Shown here piece after piece: positions 1 to 14,100 of a DNA stretch of 64,000 nt (positions within the stretch are counted from its first letter, which is position 1; each line of letters begins with the position of its first letter). The notes under the pieces were generated by a model. That model was not told where the DNA came from and made no database searches. It saw only the letters and a list, made by a program, of their open reading frames with translations. The translations under genes were made by a program, and so were the position numbers. This stretch comes from Bombus terrestris (taxonomy: Eukaryota > Arthropoda > Insecta > Hymenoptera > Apidae), in contig NC_063280.1 in NCBI RefSeq assembly GCF_910591885.1, positions 5,394,001 to 5,458,000 on the forward strand, in the 5' to 3' direction.

Positions 1-1639
1 AGTCCAACATCGTATTAACCGAATCATTAACGCTTCAATACGAATCAATACGGACGTTCGGGTTAGCCGCGACTCATCGGCCAATCGATGAAGCATCCGG
101 ATGGAAAAGACAACCTTGAAAATGCTTTGTGTCTAGGAAACATTCGGCTCATGGCCAGACAGATCGATAAGTTGTAATTTAATTGCGAACACCGGGACGT
201 CGGTGACGGTATTTATTGCCAGGGAGCAAGTACCGAAATAATTTGTAGCGGTACGTGCTTATGCGCCAGTAAATTATCAATTAAGCTCATAACAAATCGG
301 CCGACCACGGCCGTTGCTAGTGAGTTCAGCCGCAGGACCACGATAATTTCCCCTGTTCGAACTGTGAACCACTGCGAGAGATTCGATGCCGGCATATCAA
401 GTACGAGCGTAATTAACGAGCCGTAGCTGCTTATCAGAAATTATTTTAATCCTCCATTACGCGAAGCCTCTTTTTACGATCAAACCGGATATTGTGCGTA
501 CTGGATATACATTCGGATTTCTACTGATTCGCTCGATATATTTACTCGTAGAGTATTCACTGGATGAATGTCTCCTGCTATTGATCATTGATGTTGATGA
601 TTAAATGACTCTGATATTTTCTTTACAGGTTCCATAACGGTTGAACGTATGGCCGTTTTAAATTTTCACTCAGATAATTTGAAATATCTCGATATTATAA
701 TACTCCACTAAAATATCACTAAAATATAAATAAATGTATAATTAATTATTAAAAATTTTTCATTTGTCCCATGAGATTTTATCTACGATTGATAACTAAG
801 AGCAGTACTTCCAGTTAACTTAAAAACAGCGTCGAAACGGCATCGATGTAACTTTGGAATATCGCGGCATTATCTCTACATATTACAGAAACTCGAAGGA
901 AGGGAGAAGTTAATAACAGTTTCTCCGTCATCTGTATCGTTCCTCTCTTATCGTTTTGTCATTATAGTTCTGTGGCTTAAAACTTTGCTCCCGGCAAAAG
1001 TTACAGAGGCTTCTTGGTCATTGCCGTGAAAGATGAAGTTCATGGTTCAGGAACGGGGAATGAATTTCCAGACGAGTACTGGATGGATTTGAATGAGTTT
1101 GCGATAACTTCCTGCAACTGCGATCTTGTTAGTTTCTATCTTCCTCAGCTCAAATTTCTCAGCAGGCAAAATGAAAAGTTTGCAAATTCCTCAAACTTTT
1201 TTTTTTTAGCTATATATTGTTCATCGAATTTGCACTTTACCTTTCGGTTCTTATTTTTATTATAAAAAAAAGTTCAAACGCAGCTTTTAAGACGCTAGAG
1301 AAATTCGCATGATAAATGTCGAACACGGAGGTGAAATACGATCGATAAGTTCGGTGATTTTTGACGGCTGCGGTTTCAAGTCGAATAATAAGGATAGTCG
1401 TTCAACGTTTAAAGAACATTTACGGATATCGTGATACATCTACTAGGTCGATCTGTAGTTTATTTCAATTTAAGTCTTCTCGTTTGGCAAACGTATCTGA
1501 GATCCGTTTAACTCGTTACGATTCGCGATATCGTGTCCTCACGATAGGTTCCATTCTAATTCTCCGACTACCGTTCGTACATTCTGTGGCCACGTCGTCA
1601 ACCACCGAGGACTTCGCATCGTGCGCTTGAGCAGTTCGT
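1..1639. other. Non-coding, no identifiable gene
   Basis: Only short chance frames (60-89 codons) on both strands, none with a recognisable motif or paired splice sites. 680-760 is AT-rich. Probably intron or intergenic DNA. Confidence 0.6.
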
Positions 1640-2025
1640 GGCGTGCTACGTATTTTCAGACTATTATCTCCCCTTGACTGTTTTCGAACTCTCTCGGTCG
1701 GTCGGTTGGTTCGTTTTCGAGTACGCACGATCAGCTGTAGCATATCGCCGCGAAATCGAAATTCCTACTCGTTCCTGCTTCCATAGTGACACGTGTAAGT
1801 CGACGAATGAGCTGCAGCTCGGTTGAAACGCGGCCGTAAAACGCTCAACAGTGGAGGAATTTGCAGTGCTACGGTAGCACGCTGAATTCTGGACTGATTG
1901 AACCGGATAGCGACGACAAACTGCGTCGCGTGAACTCGTTTGTAGCACGTGTCGACGAACCGCCAACCGTTGCGACGCAATAGAATTTTTTAGAAATTTC
2001 CTATCTGATGAAATCCGTGAGTGTG
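1640..2025 (+). promoter_or_regulatory. CpG-rich block resembling a promoter or 5' UTR exon
   Basis: GC and CpG content rise here against an AT-rich background, with a GTCGGTCGGTTGGTTCG stretch at about 1698-1714. A donor-like GTAAGT lies at 1795-1800 and a GTGAGT near 2010-2016. ATG-led frames are short on both strands and look like nothing known. A transcription start with a non-coding first exon on the plus strand is possible, but no TATA box or convincing initiator could be fixed. Confidence 0.2.
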
Positions 2026-3478
2026 GTTGGAACTTTAATGAAGCAATTGGTTTATGAGAAACGTTATTGCATTTGATATTTACAAAATAGAAATAATTTA
2101 GCTGAATTTGTTTAGCAAATTAATGTTATTAGCAAAATTTTATAAGGAATTTTCTGAAATAGTAGCTGCGACCTAATATTATTGGTGGATAAATTATTAT
2201 GCAAAAGGACATTATTGTAAACATCGTATTTGTAAAATCACATAGCCACTCGAGTCAACGAATACACGTTCGACCCGGAATCGTAACCTCCGCGCTGATT
2301 ACACGGGGAGTAAAAGAGCATTTACAGTTTTACTGCATAATTGCAGGATGATATTACAGGAGCTGGGTAAATGTACTAATTTAATTATTCCGTAGCCGAA
2401 TGGGAAAGTAGACGACGGTGTTATTCTAAGTAGAAGCATTATACAGGGCTACTTGCCGTTGTAGTCCCAGGAAATTACATTCATAATGCATCCCCGTGCT
2501 CGGATGTCGTGAATCGCATGCAAGTGGACGCAAAAGGCACGAAGCCACACGCATATCGCTACAATGCATTCGGACAGAAATGCGTATGATCATACAACGA
2601 AGATGACATTCAGTCAGTGAAAAGGGAAACGTATAGTCAGACGTGCGGTCACGCATTGCCTCAATGGTAGAACTTGGCATACAACCACTTTTTCTCCACT
2701 TTATTATTTCTTTTTCGTTATTCTGTTTCCTCGATATCCTCAGTCTTAGAACATTAATATTGTATAATTCTACATTTTAATGATAATAAATTACAGATAT
2801 TATTTACTTTTCTCTCATCTACCTTTCTCTCTCGTTCCATTTTCTTTTTGCTTACCATTATAACGGCACAGAATAATATAATAGATGTAAATAATTATTA
2901 CATTTATCTACTAATTTGTATTACTCGTTATGACCATCATTCAGAAGGTGATTCTAATTTCTTGAATAAATACTTTAAAAGATCTTAATTGTTGCTTCAT
3001 CAAACGTGAGAATGGTGGAATTTAAATTAGTCGGGCGTTCGGAAATTCTGGGAGGTGTGCCAATAATCGTGCAAGCTGGTTCCTGCCACTCGCGTGGAGC
3101 GTTGCGATAGGAAACCGGTATCCTACATTTGGGACACGCGTGAGCCACATACCTATTATTTCGGGCCGCGAAGTCATTGGTTGGCAACAGTTGCACGATT
3201 TACAGCGTCAGAACGCTTCGTGAGGTCTGTACTTTAGCTCTTACAATGCTGACAAGAGTGATGAAAGCTGAAGAGGAGAGAAACTTCCCCAGCTTTTTAC
3301 AGTTTCGTATATACAAAGTTCATCAATTACGCGAGAACGGTTTTACGTTTCTTTGGTGCCGTGCTTCGATACAAAGTTCTCTGCGAAACTGATATATTCC
3401 ACGAAAAGTGTTTTTTACTCGAACAGTGTTTTAGGGAAATTCGATTACATCGATAAAGGAAAATTCTCTTGTATATGA

Positions 3479-3515
3479 AAGATATACAAGATATACACAT
3501 ATACAAGATATACAA
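3479..3515. repeat. Short AT-rich tandem repeat (AGATATACA units)
   Basis: AAGATATACAAGATATACAC and, after ATATAC, AAGATATACAA give three copies of the AGATATACA phrase in under 40 bases. Confidence 0.75.
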
Positions 3516-4692
3516 TTTGGTAACAAGAGAGAAACGATAACGTTACATTTGTACAATAAACGATTTGAAATTTATCGCAAAACAGGTTTCTTTGTTAAGA
3601 TAGCGAAAAAAAATGAATACCTACGATATGATTGACAAAGTTCAAATATCGCGATGGAAGGCATTCCATTTACTAAACGAAAAATATATTCAGTGATCCT
3701 TGTCAATTTTTTATAAGATTTCCGATACTGACATAATTACTTCACGCTACAAATCAACATAACGTTACTTATTCGAAATATTGTGAACAATTTTTTGTGA
3801 CACGCAGGTCGTATACTTAAGTTTTTCTAATTTTTTACTAAAGTAACAAATTCGGAGACATCTATAGTCTGCTCATCTGTCTATTTTGCCACGATGCTTT
3901 AAACGACAAGCGACAGTGTGATCAGAAAAATACATCTCGCGTCTCAAGGATCTCGACAAGTGGTAAAGTCGTCTTAACAACGAGAGTTTCGTATGGCAAG
4001 AAACGTAAAACGCATTTGCAGGCTTCAAAAGTTCCGTTTGCATTCCCAACTCCGTCTGCCGTTAAGATCCCCCAGACTTGAAGCGCATAATCCTTTTTAA
4101 TGGTAGGGCCTAGATATTCATACAGTGAACGTGGGGTGCTTTCGGAAAGAGGATCCCTCTTATTTTGCAAAGTAGTTAAATTTATGGGGAAGTTTCCCCT
4201 GCGAGGAAATGTGTGTAATTTTTACTTTGAAAAAAAAAAGAAAGAACGAAACACGTTAATTCTTAAAATTTCGCGTAATTGTAAAACACCAAGAGACTGT
4301 CGGTGAAAGAGAGAAAAAGAGAGAAAAATACACATGGTTCGACTACGTAGAGAGACGACACCGTTTTTCGACATCGCGTACAAATGTACCTAGGTCATCC
4401 TTTTTCCAGAAGGGTCATGAATAATTCGACCGAACGATCTCGCGAATAGGTTGGTCCGTCAAAATAAATAATGCGGTGTAAATTGATACTCGCAGTGTCG
4501 AATTGATAAATAATCAATCGTGGAGTATCATATCGTCGGATCGACGCAAATCGTCGTGTCAAAAACACGAGGCGCCAGGACGCTTGCACCGGTGACTCGG
4601 CAATGGCGACAGCTGCCAACAGCACGGTCGATTTTACATTTCGGAGACGCATCGTGAAACGATGGATGTGTTTCTACGTTTTTCACAGTATC

Positions 4693-4744
4693 AAAAAAAA
4701 GAGAAAGACAAAAGAAATAAAAAAGGAAAGAAAGAAGAAAAAAC
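4693..4744. repeat. A-rich polypurine tract
   Basis: The plus strand has A8 and A6 runs with interspersed G (AAAGAGAAAG, GGAAAGAAAG). Reading frames on both strands through it are low-complexity lysine or phenylalanine stretches, not genes. Confidence 0.8.
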
Positions 4745-7189
4745 CAGAGCTAGTAAAAATGGTAGCGTCGAAATATTTCCTGTGCGGCGGAAAGTTAGAA
4801 GATTGTAAATATTCCTGTCTATCGTAAATACAACGGATTTTCCTTTTTTCTTCTTGAAAATCGAACGAACAACAGTGCATCATGTAGCATCACGTAGATA
4901 GGCAAAAATGGATACGAACATGGCAGATTTCTCTGTGTGAAATTTCGCATAAAATCCACGCATGGTCTCTGTGCTAAGGCAAACGCAATTTGTACCAAAT
5001 GTATAACGAAACGGTGCCATTTTTTTTCACAGCCATACCGGCTCGATCCGAACTAAAAATTTTCACGTTCTGGGAGAGCGAGTCGTTGATGGGGCGGCTG
5101 TGAAGCATCGCTTTCTCCACCATGGAATTTATATTCTAAAGACTGTTCGAGGTGAAACGACGTCGAAGCGTCGGCGTCTGACTTCAGCTTGACCCAGCTT
5201 CCGGCCCTCTGCAGAGCCACTTACAAGACTGGCACGTCTGACTGCAGGGGAAGTCCTCTCCACTGCTTACCAACTTGTTCCAGGAATGTGCGTCGATTTC
5301 TTCGCCCGTTCTAATTTTAGAACTCTACACTCACGGCGAAAGCCCATTTCCTGGCCGTATTCCGCCGACCACCCCAGTCCGAGCATCTGTACTCGACCGT
5401 CTAAAGGGGTAACTATCCTCTGGCCATACTGCCATTTTGAAACGGTCAGGTAGAACATAAGAGAAACCGGACAGTTAGGTGGTAAATACATGAATGCGAG
5501 ATGAGTTGGGTTTCGTGGTGTCGCGTACGAACTCCTCTACGATGTCGTTGAATCTTTATGAAAATGGAACTTGTGTTTGCCAATATTACTGGCCTCTATG
5601 AGCGAACGCGAGTCCATGAGTGTGCGCGTCCAGAGGAAAGTGGGTCGGGTTTATTCCATAAAAGTCGATAGTCGGCCGTGTGCTAGACGGTCAATTTGAA
5701 ATTGATATTTTCGCGTACGGTACCGTTGTTCGTTCCTTCGTTACGTTCCTCTCTTTCTATTTATCTACTTTTGTTATAGATTTTTTTTCTGCCGTTACTC
5801 ATCTTCTTTTCGTATCTAAAAATAAAGGAGCGAAGCTATACGCTGGTCAGCGGCGAACAGAATACCAGAATACCGAATGAAAATTTCATTTGGTGCAACG
5901 ATAATAGAAAGAATGTTTGGAGTTACTCGTATATGAACAAATAGACTGACGTAGTTACGCGAACGAACAGTAGGTAAAAATTTAAATTTTTGCACAACCT
6001 GTATCGAAAGCTACTGATGTATTTTGTTCGATATTGATTCTTGTGTTTTCGATGTGTACTGTAAACAAGTTTTACTTGCTTCTTGAAAATATTTTCATGT
6101 ATTATTTATTTTTCACGACGTCGAGTATAACGATATCCAAATAAGAACGCATATAAAGATTTTTGTTCAACAAAGGAACTAAATTAGTAATGAGAATACA
6201 CGCGTATTTTTTAAGAATTTGCAAAAAGAACATTACCTCGGTGTTTCGATCACGCAATTAACCTACAAAACGAACTTTCTCTCTCGTCACGTCTTTGTAA
6301 AATAAATTCTCCTTCATCGTCGTAATACAAGAGACAAGGCTATCCGAAATTTAATGGACGAGTCAAGTACAAAGTGACGTTGCCCAAAAAAAAGTTTGAT
6401 TCGAAAAAACATCAGGTCCCCCCGGCTTCTTCGTTAAGGTTTAAAAACTTTTCTAACCCCAGTGGCCCACCCCTCGGTGTAATTAGTTCTCCCTTCGGCT
6501 TAAAGTGACGCTGTCGAATCGTTCGCTACCTCCAGCCAGCTATGATCCAAAATAAAAAAAAAAGAATTTAGGTCACTAAAGATAAGACGCCCTACCCATT
6601 TTTACCACCCCCATCCACCTTCTTTTTCACCCTCTTCTCTACCTGCCTTGTGGCTGCGTCGAAGTTCTTTTTGAGGGGATCTCGCGGAACGTTTGCGTAC
6701 GACTGCTTCCACTTTGTCAGTAGTTGTGTCGATAGGGTCGAAAGTTTCACGAGAAATTTCGACATAGAAGCAAGGAGAAGGGAGAAAGGCACATAAATTG
6801 GACCGGACCCAACGATGAAAGCCAGTCGAACGAGAAAGAGAATTCTCAATGTTCGCTCCGATTTTAAATAATTCATCTTTCCTTAACAAATGGATTGGAA
6901 AGTAGTACGATACCTACGTATGCAGTCAAACATATCGAATTCCAGCGAATTATTAATTCAACGAGAGAAAAAAAGCACAACTTCGTGCACTGTTTTTTGT
7001 TTCTAATACTTGGAAAGATTGGAAATTTGACAAAGAATTATGAATTAGTTCGTACGTGCCAATTTTCGTAACATCGTTATTTACGTTTTAGTAACTATAA
7101 ATTTACAATTTCTCCGTGACAAATAACAGTTCTAAAATGGCAGTTCTTTTGTGTAATTTACCTCGGCGTGTACGACAAGAATAGTCTGG

Positions 7190-7360
7190 CAAGTAGAATA
7201 AGACCTATATTGTGAAACAAATGAATGGTTGCTGTACGTCCAGATAAGTAGAATCAACCACAGGTCAGCCAGACAAATGGACAAAGTTCGTATGTCATCG
7301 TAGAAGTAGTACTATTGGTGCAATATGCGGTCAGACCAGTAGTATACACGTACGTATGTA
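7190..7360. repeat. Degenerate minisatellite, period about 30 bp (family A)
   Basis: Loosely repeated units begin with a GTC and a CAGA/CTGG phrase and carry AAGTAGAAT or AGTAGTA: GTCTGGCAAGTAGAATAAG, GTCCAGATAAGTAGAATC, GTCAGCCAGACAAATGGAC and GTCAGACCAGTAGTATAC. Spacing is about 28-36 bases where units are adjacent. Unit phrases recur at about 15430-15600. Confidence 0.5.
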
Positions 7361-7599
7361 TAGCGTGACACGTGCTTTGACACGTAGAAGTACATTCTAC
7401 ACAGTGACAGAAGTAGTATAAGCACGGTATTGTGTCGGACACGGAGAACAGAAATTTGTTCAATATTGATAAAACATCTTCTTTCGAAATAATTGTTAGC
7501 CAACTAACATCGATAGAAATATCCCATTTGTATCGGGAATACGTGTTTATTTAATTTCTTTCTCGGCTTCTGGTAAATATTGAAACACGGCACTTTTCA

Positions 7600-8100
7600 A
7601 CGTCGCGTTGTTCTTTTGCGTTCGTTCGTTCGTTCGTTTATGAGAGTCGAAACGACGGCGTATGGCGTTTCGCGCAATTTTCCGTAGAAATCCCGAGAAG
7701 TGTCCACCGAGTACGATCGATTTCAATCTCGGGTCGTTGTGTTTTCACCCACGAAATCCGGAACGCGCGCGAAATTTCAATAAAACGACCGAGATCGTAG
7801 AAAACGCTCGGGGACAAAGGAAATTTGCGCGAGCCCCCCGTATCGAGTTTGTGTAAACGCAGGAAAAAAGGAAAACGCGGCAGGCTTTACAGGGTCACGG
7901 TGAAACACGTGGATATATAGAGGCGCGGAGATATAGAGGAGAAGAAGGAGACATGGAGGAGAGCCATTCGCTATAGAGGTTGCAATTTCACGCGACCCGG
8001 AAATTGTGCTGGTTTGTACGAGTTTGTTTGGAATGCACGGAACCGTCCTGTTTTCACGAATAGAGTTGCATGCCCATCGTGATTCGTCAACCACGTCAAT
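7600..8100. other. CpG-rich non-coding block
   Basis: Starts with the GTTC repeat and is dense in CGCG and TCGAAAC-type words. A plus-strand and a minus-strand frame overlap here (64 and 105 codons); neither has domain-like content. It may be regulatory. Confidence 0.4.
7620..7638. repeat. (GTTC)n short tandem repeat
   Basis: Four GTTC units (GTTCGTTCGTTCGTTCGTT) sit at the left edge of a CpG-rich block. Confidence 0.85.
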
Positions 8101-11100
8101 TACTCAGTCGTGTTTTCAATTCGTCTTTTATTCCATATTCTTCACGTGCTCGGAAAACACGCTTAAATTTTGTCCATCATAACGAGAAAATCAGACGATA
8201 GCAAAGTCTGATTACGATTGTATAATGAGATATCGGTAACTAGCGCTGAGTTTTCTAGCTTTGTCAATTAAAACAATGTGACGCAGTGATAACCGAGAAT
8301 AGTTTGAATTTTAATTTACTTTATATATTTTTAAAAGATGATTCTGCGAATAGTGCTATTTGCAGAAGCACGAATTTGATAATAAAAAAGTTTCGAATAT
8401 TTTCCCAATCAAATCTCAACAAAAGAAAAAAGGAGAAAATCAAATGAAAACCGGTACAATTATGTTTCAGGATCGGAATGGTTTTCCTTCATATTTTCAA
8501 TAAATACAATAAAAATATGAAAATAGACTAGAACAATATAATTCCATGAAACGATATTTTTCTACGGATAGATTCAACGAGATTTTCTTTTCTTTTCTCC
8601 ATTTTATCGTTTTTCTCCCGACAGTTTCCGTATCTCCCTATTCGTTTTCCTATGGTGGTGGAGAACAGCCGCGACGAATGCAAGCAGGACACTAAGTATG
8701 CATAGCCCGGTTTCTGGGCTGGAATACGCGTTCGGACTTCACCTCCGGTTCGTAACTAGTTGGCACCGAGCCATGCATAGAGGCGCACGCTAATAGGTGT
8801 AGTAGCTTCGGCGGTCGCTAATATTCAGCAAGTTGACAAATGCTTTAATACCTGCCATCGGCAATACTTGCGAACCTTCACCTCGTTACTACACCTTACC
8901 TTCTTCGACCGAGACTGTGCTCGAGTTCTTTCGCCGCTGTTACTTCCTGCCATCCTCGTCTGCTCTCCCTCCTGACTTCCAGCTTATCGACAGGCTAACG
9001 GAGCTTGCTTTTCAACCGGCCCAGCGCGAAGGAAACGATAAGTTTCCCTAGCTGGGCGTAACTTCATAATTGGGATTGTGAATCTCTCGAGGATGTTGGA
9101 ACGATGGCGAGGATACTTTACAATATCTACGCGTGTATATGTATGACTGTAATTAAATTAAGCGGAGAGAAAGAATTATCGACGGAGAAATGTCTACGAA
9201 ACAGTTTTACGACAGTGTGAGTCGCGAGATCAAAATAGACCAGGTTGATTTTGGAAGCTGCAGTGAATACATTGAAACGAGATAGATAAGAAGTCGACCA
9301 GAAAAGTTAATCTGCTGCACTAGCACGAATTTCTCGTGTTTTCTGTTTGCTTTCATCCTGTGTAAATATTAACCTAGGACTACTACTCTTCAGCGCGTAT
9401 TCCTAAATGTAATTATACATAGATAATTATAATTAAAGTGTTATGATAAATATATATAAGTAACTATAAATAACTTATCTTAGGAAAACTCAGTATTAAT
9501 AATGTCAAAAGCATGTGCAGGCTTTTAGTAATTACAGAAATGAAATATCTGGAACCCGTTATTTTGACGAATCTGATAGCTCTAGCGCTGAAGTTTTCGT
9601 CGGGTATATGATAAATACCACGAGATTTTCGAGATGCTTTTTTATTTCTACCAGCTTAAAGAGGATTCGGAAGAAAAATTTTTAACAAAATCGTGATTAA
9701 TGTACAATGCAAGTAGATATACCTTTAATTTGTTAGAGTACTCCGGTTGTGTATCGTGAATATATATGATGGACGCTGCGATTGTTTTAATTATTCTGTT
9801 CGGAAATCAAACTACAAGAGTTTCAAAACTGTAAAACTGTAAATGGAGTGCACGGAAAGGTAGTTTTTATTTCACAATTCCTAGCTTTTATTTGATTATT
9901 GTATATGATATTCGATCACAGCATACACTCGTGTATGATAAGTTATAAAAACCAATGAATAAAAATAGACAAAATCGGTATCTTGTATACCTTGCATTTA
10001 GTTATTTGTACTTCCACAATGAAGCACTTACATATAAAAGTAATAACACGAATAAAAAGTAGTACCCTGAATCCCTGTTACCTAAAGACAAATTTTTAAT
10101 ACATTGCCTTTCTTCATACACGTTATTCGACTTGGATTCTAAACATAAACTTGGAAACATTGGCGTTAAATTTACCAGGAAATGAAGGAGCCCGTATCCA
10201 TGGCTTCCTCTGTTACAGATTGTTACTTCGAATCCTGTGAAAAATGCCGAGCGCTATTTTTCAGGATTAGCTCGCCTGGCAACGGATAGTAGGTGAAAGC
10301 AAAGGAGAAAGAAGAGAGATTTCAAGGAACGCGGGCCGAACAAAAGATGAAATACGAGATAGATAAATAAAAAGACAGACACGGTATGTTATTGCTAAGA
10401 CGCAAATCTATCTTGGCATTTATAATTTTATCGTACTTGTGTATAATTAAATAGAACTTTTAGATGTTAGACAATCTCGAAAGAAATTACACTGGCCGTT
10501 TTTTTCTGACTTACATTTTTAATCTCGTAATCTTCCCTTAACTCCTATTAGCTTGATGTATAAGAAATATTTTTTCCTCAAATAAGAATTTAAACGGGCG
10601 TAATTTCTTCGAAATATCGTATCTGACGTAAAAAACCTTTCGACGCCGTTAGTTTAGACTTATCTTATATCTTGCCTGTATTATTGCGACCACTAAGAAA
10701 CTAGAGAGAAATTCTTAACAATAAGATAAATTCTTAAGATAAGATATAAAAATGACTCTATAAAATGAAATAATGGTATAATTAGAAGCGAATGGAACGA
10801 TCGTGGAGATATCTGTATGCTCGATCGGATATGGGGCAATGGAAAAAGCAGTACAGAACAGAGTAAAGGGGGACGACGTCAGGGTAACGGGAAAAGAGGG
10901 TGGAAGATTTACAGAAAGGTACGTTACGATGAAAATAGAGAAGTCTTTATGGCGAGACATAACTCATGCCTCTTATTGAAACTTCCGCTTGGGAATGGAT
11001 TAAGACGGTTCCTACGAAATTTGTCGAAATTTCCGGCTCGTGTAATTTATTCTCAGCCCGATTCCACCTCTGGAAAACCTACGTCCATTTCACCACTTTC

Positions 11101-14100
11101 TCCCTCTATCTTTCTGATTGCTCTAGAATGTAATAAAACCACTGTGATACGTCACGTAGTTTTCCCATCGTAAATTTGCAAGGTATAGTACTTTTCATTC
11201 AATAATCCTTGCATACTACACATTTCGTCTTCAGTACTATTAGATATCTTATATGCATATCGCAGCAACATTGTCCTAACGGCTTCCATTCTACGTTTGA
11301 CTTACGTAAGTTCTAACTACGAAGGGAAGCGGGAACGTTGCTCGGCCCGCGAAATTCTCACGGTCGGGTCATAAAGCGCGTATAGTTTGTTTCGTAATCC
11401 ATGCGCGACAGTGAAACTCCCAGTCTATGAGCGGCTGTATCGCCTGCATGCAATCATAGCGGATGTTGTTATTTACTTTACATCCAGTTTGTGCAATCTC
11501 TATCGCGTAAACACGCGTAGGTATACAGGGATACAAGTGAGAGAGGAAAAGCTGAGGGAAGGGGTGAGGATGGGGACGTATGCTTCATGCATATTCTGCG
11601 ACTCCATCGTTATCGTTAAATGGAACGCGGAAATCAGTCGCGAAGCTATCGAATAAACGTTTCCCATTTATCTTAATTAATCGCGAAACGAGTAGAGATA
11701 TGTTTGTTTTTTCGTTTTTGATCAAAGAAGTGTAGCGCGTGCGTATTTAAAAGGTGAAAACTACTTTTGAAGAATTATAACATCTGCACGAATAATATTC
11801 GATGAAAGGAAATTCGTTTGGAGATGATACATTGAAAAGTTCAATATGCTCCGATGCCAAATTCTTCCGAGGTCGGCCATACGCTTCTTGATTATGTATG
11901 TACGTCACACACGTACCGCTATTCGTCTGTCTACCATCTAATATCGTCGAGGATTTGCAGCCGTATCGTGTCACGTTTTTCATGCGCGCATATCTGCCCT
12001 CTCACCTTCAATTCGAACGATATTATAATATTTGCACACGCTGGTAGGGGAAACATTTGTGATATTCTTTTACATTGACACAGTTTGAGCAACTTTAATC
12101 TTATTTCAAAAGTTCAAGGGATTAGCGGTATAGGAACAAAATGACTATTATATCTATATAGGACTTGAGAATCAAGCAAATTGTAATAATATTCCTGGAT
12201 ACTGTATGAATTTGCATAAATATACATATTAAGTTTACAACAGAAAACGCAGTACTCTAAACAATTACTTTAAAAATAATCCCATACGCGATTAGCTAGT
12301 CATATTCCACTTGGACCAGCACGCAGTGAAATAAGCCCGTATGTGGTAAGACAACCGTGTTAGAAACCACTACAAGTCTAACAAACGCCAAAATTATTTG
12401 AAACGGAAACAAGTACCAAGCCGAGTATCGAACAAGAAAATTATTCTACATAAATAATACAGCTGGTCTTGAAAAAAACTTCAATAATGAAAGATGAATT
12501 TAAATAGAAATGTTTTCGGTGTTGCATCAGAGATTTCCTCATTCACGTCTGCTTTCCATCTCTTTCATCTCGGCAGACGCTTTCTCCGCGCGCATACGTG
12601 CTCGCGAGGAACAGAGGGAAGGAAAAAGAAAGGAAACGGAGGTGCATTTCGGTACGGATATGAAATTGTGTGACGCTGCCGCGTGAACGACATGCTTGTC
12701 GTGTTTCCGCCACGTGACACTCATACTACGTCCTCGGTGTGCAGAAAGCCTTGAAAACCAAGAACCGTGCACTATCGAATTCCCCTGCGTGCGATTCTGC
12801 TTGGTTACATGTCTCCTCGTTCCTGTGTCTGGCCATAAGGTCGCGCATTTCCGTGTTGCTCGTGAGGTGCGCGCCTCTGTTTATAGCAAACGCGTCTACT
12901 TTCTCCGCTTTTCGCGTGTAAACGAGTGTAAAAATGAAACCAGCTTGGAATTTTATATTCCGTACACGCACGGAAGCTGGATCGGAGAGCGGGAATTTTT
13001 TCTCAGTATTTGAGAGTTCTCACGTGATTCGAGCGAGTGTCACAAAAAGCCACGATGTGCTTCGATAAATCGAAGTTTGGATGGAAATTAATAGATATAA
13101 AATCTTTTAAAAATTAGTTGCGCGTCTAATGGTAGAATATACGATGCAACGAGTCATAAGATTATAGAAAAGTATGGCAATTGAACTATGGTAAAAGACT
13201 ATGGCATTTTGCACGCGTAGCTGGAAGGATAGCCAGCGACACTGTATTTACTCCTCCTCGTGCTTCTGTGTTACGTTTAATGATTACAATGGCTTATTCT
13301 ACATCAGCGATAATATAATATAACGTAAAATTTTGCCTAGTTCTAACTAGGTTATTTTTTTGTTCTACGGTAGAGATGAGAACTATTTGCGCATAACGGA
13401 AGCGGTACTGTGTCGAGTACAGTATTTCACGGTAATAGTACGCATTGTATCAGTAACAATACCAAACTGTACCTGGCGAATACGCTAATCTACTGATTCA
13501 ATGTCGTTATCAATCCTGGTAAAGCCCAACCATAGCTGCGTAGGGTGGAACGGGAATGTGAGAATTAAATTTTGCACGCTCAGCCTATTTCCATTGCACA
13601 TGAATGGAACTATATAGATAAGGCCGAAGACAGAGGAAGAAAAATGGTGTTGAGTCGGCAAGAAACTGCCTGGGTAAACAATACTGTTGCCTTGATTATC
13701 CGCTTGTACTGCCCGTATACATATTATGCGGACGAACAGTGATATTTCTGAATGTGCATACGAAAGAACACGAAATTCTAACTTTCAGTTAAAATATTTA
13801 TTATTACTTTTACTTCTACTACATACTTCGTCCAATTAGAATAAATTATAACAAAGGGTACGAATATTTCTGAAATAATTTGTGTTCTTCTAGACTGTAC
13901 GATAAAGAGGAAACGACTGAATTTCTTAATAAAGTAATATCAAAAATGAATATTTCGATATAGTAGTGTTCATATTGAAAAAAGAATAGTTCGTTGCAAT
14001 TGAAAGGTATTTAAGTATATAATTCTATAAACGATAATATGTGGCATAAATACAATTCAAATTTAACTTTACGAACTCGTCCAAACTATTCATCCTCTCA

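Larger units (their letters stand above)
2026..7189. other. Non-coding, no identifiable gene
   Basis: AT-rich sequence with purine tracts near 4.2-4.75 kb and modestly GC-richer stretches near 5.05-5.5 and 6.4-6.85 kb. Frames of up to 95 codons (for example minus strand 6592-6889) overlap one another in different frames and match nothing I know. Confidence 0.55.

Noticed and set aside
5225..5246. Tiny minus-strand exon between TGCAG and GTAAGT in the 5.2 kb region
   Set aside because: It would be about 17-18 bases with a poor upstream context; splice-like pairs this close are expected by chance.
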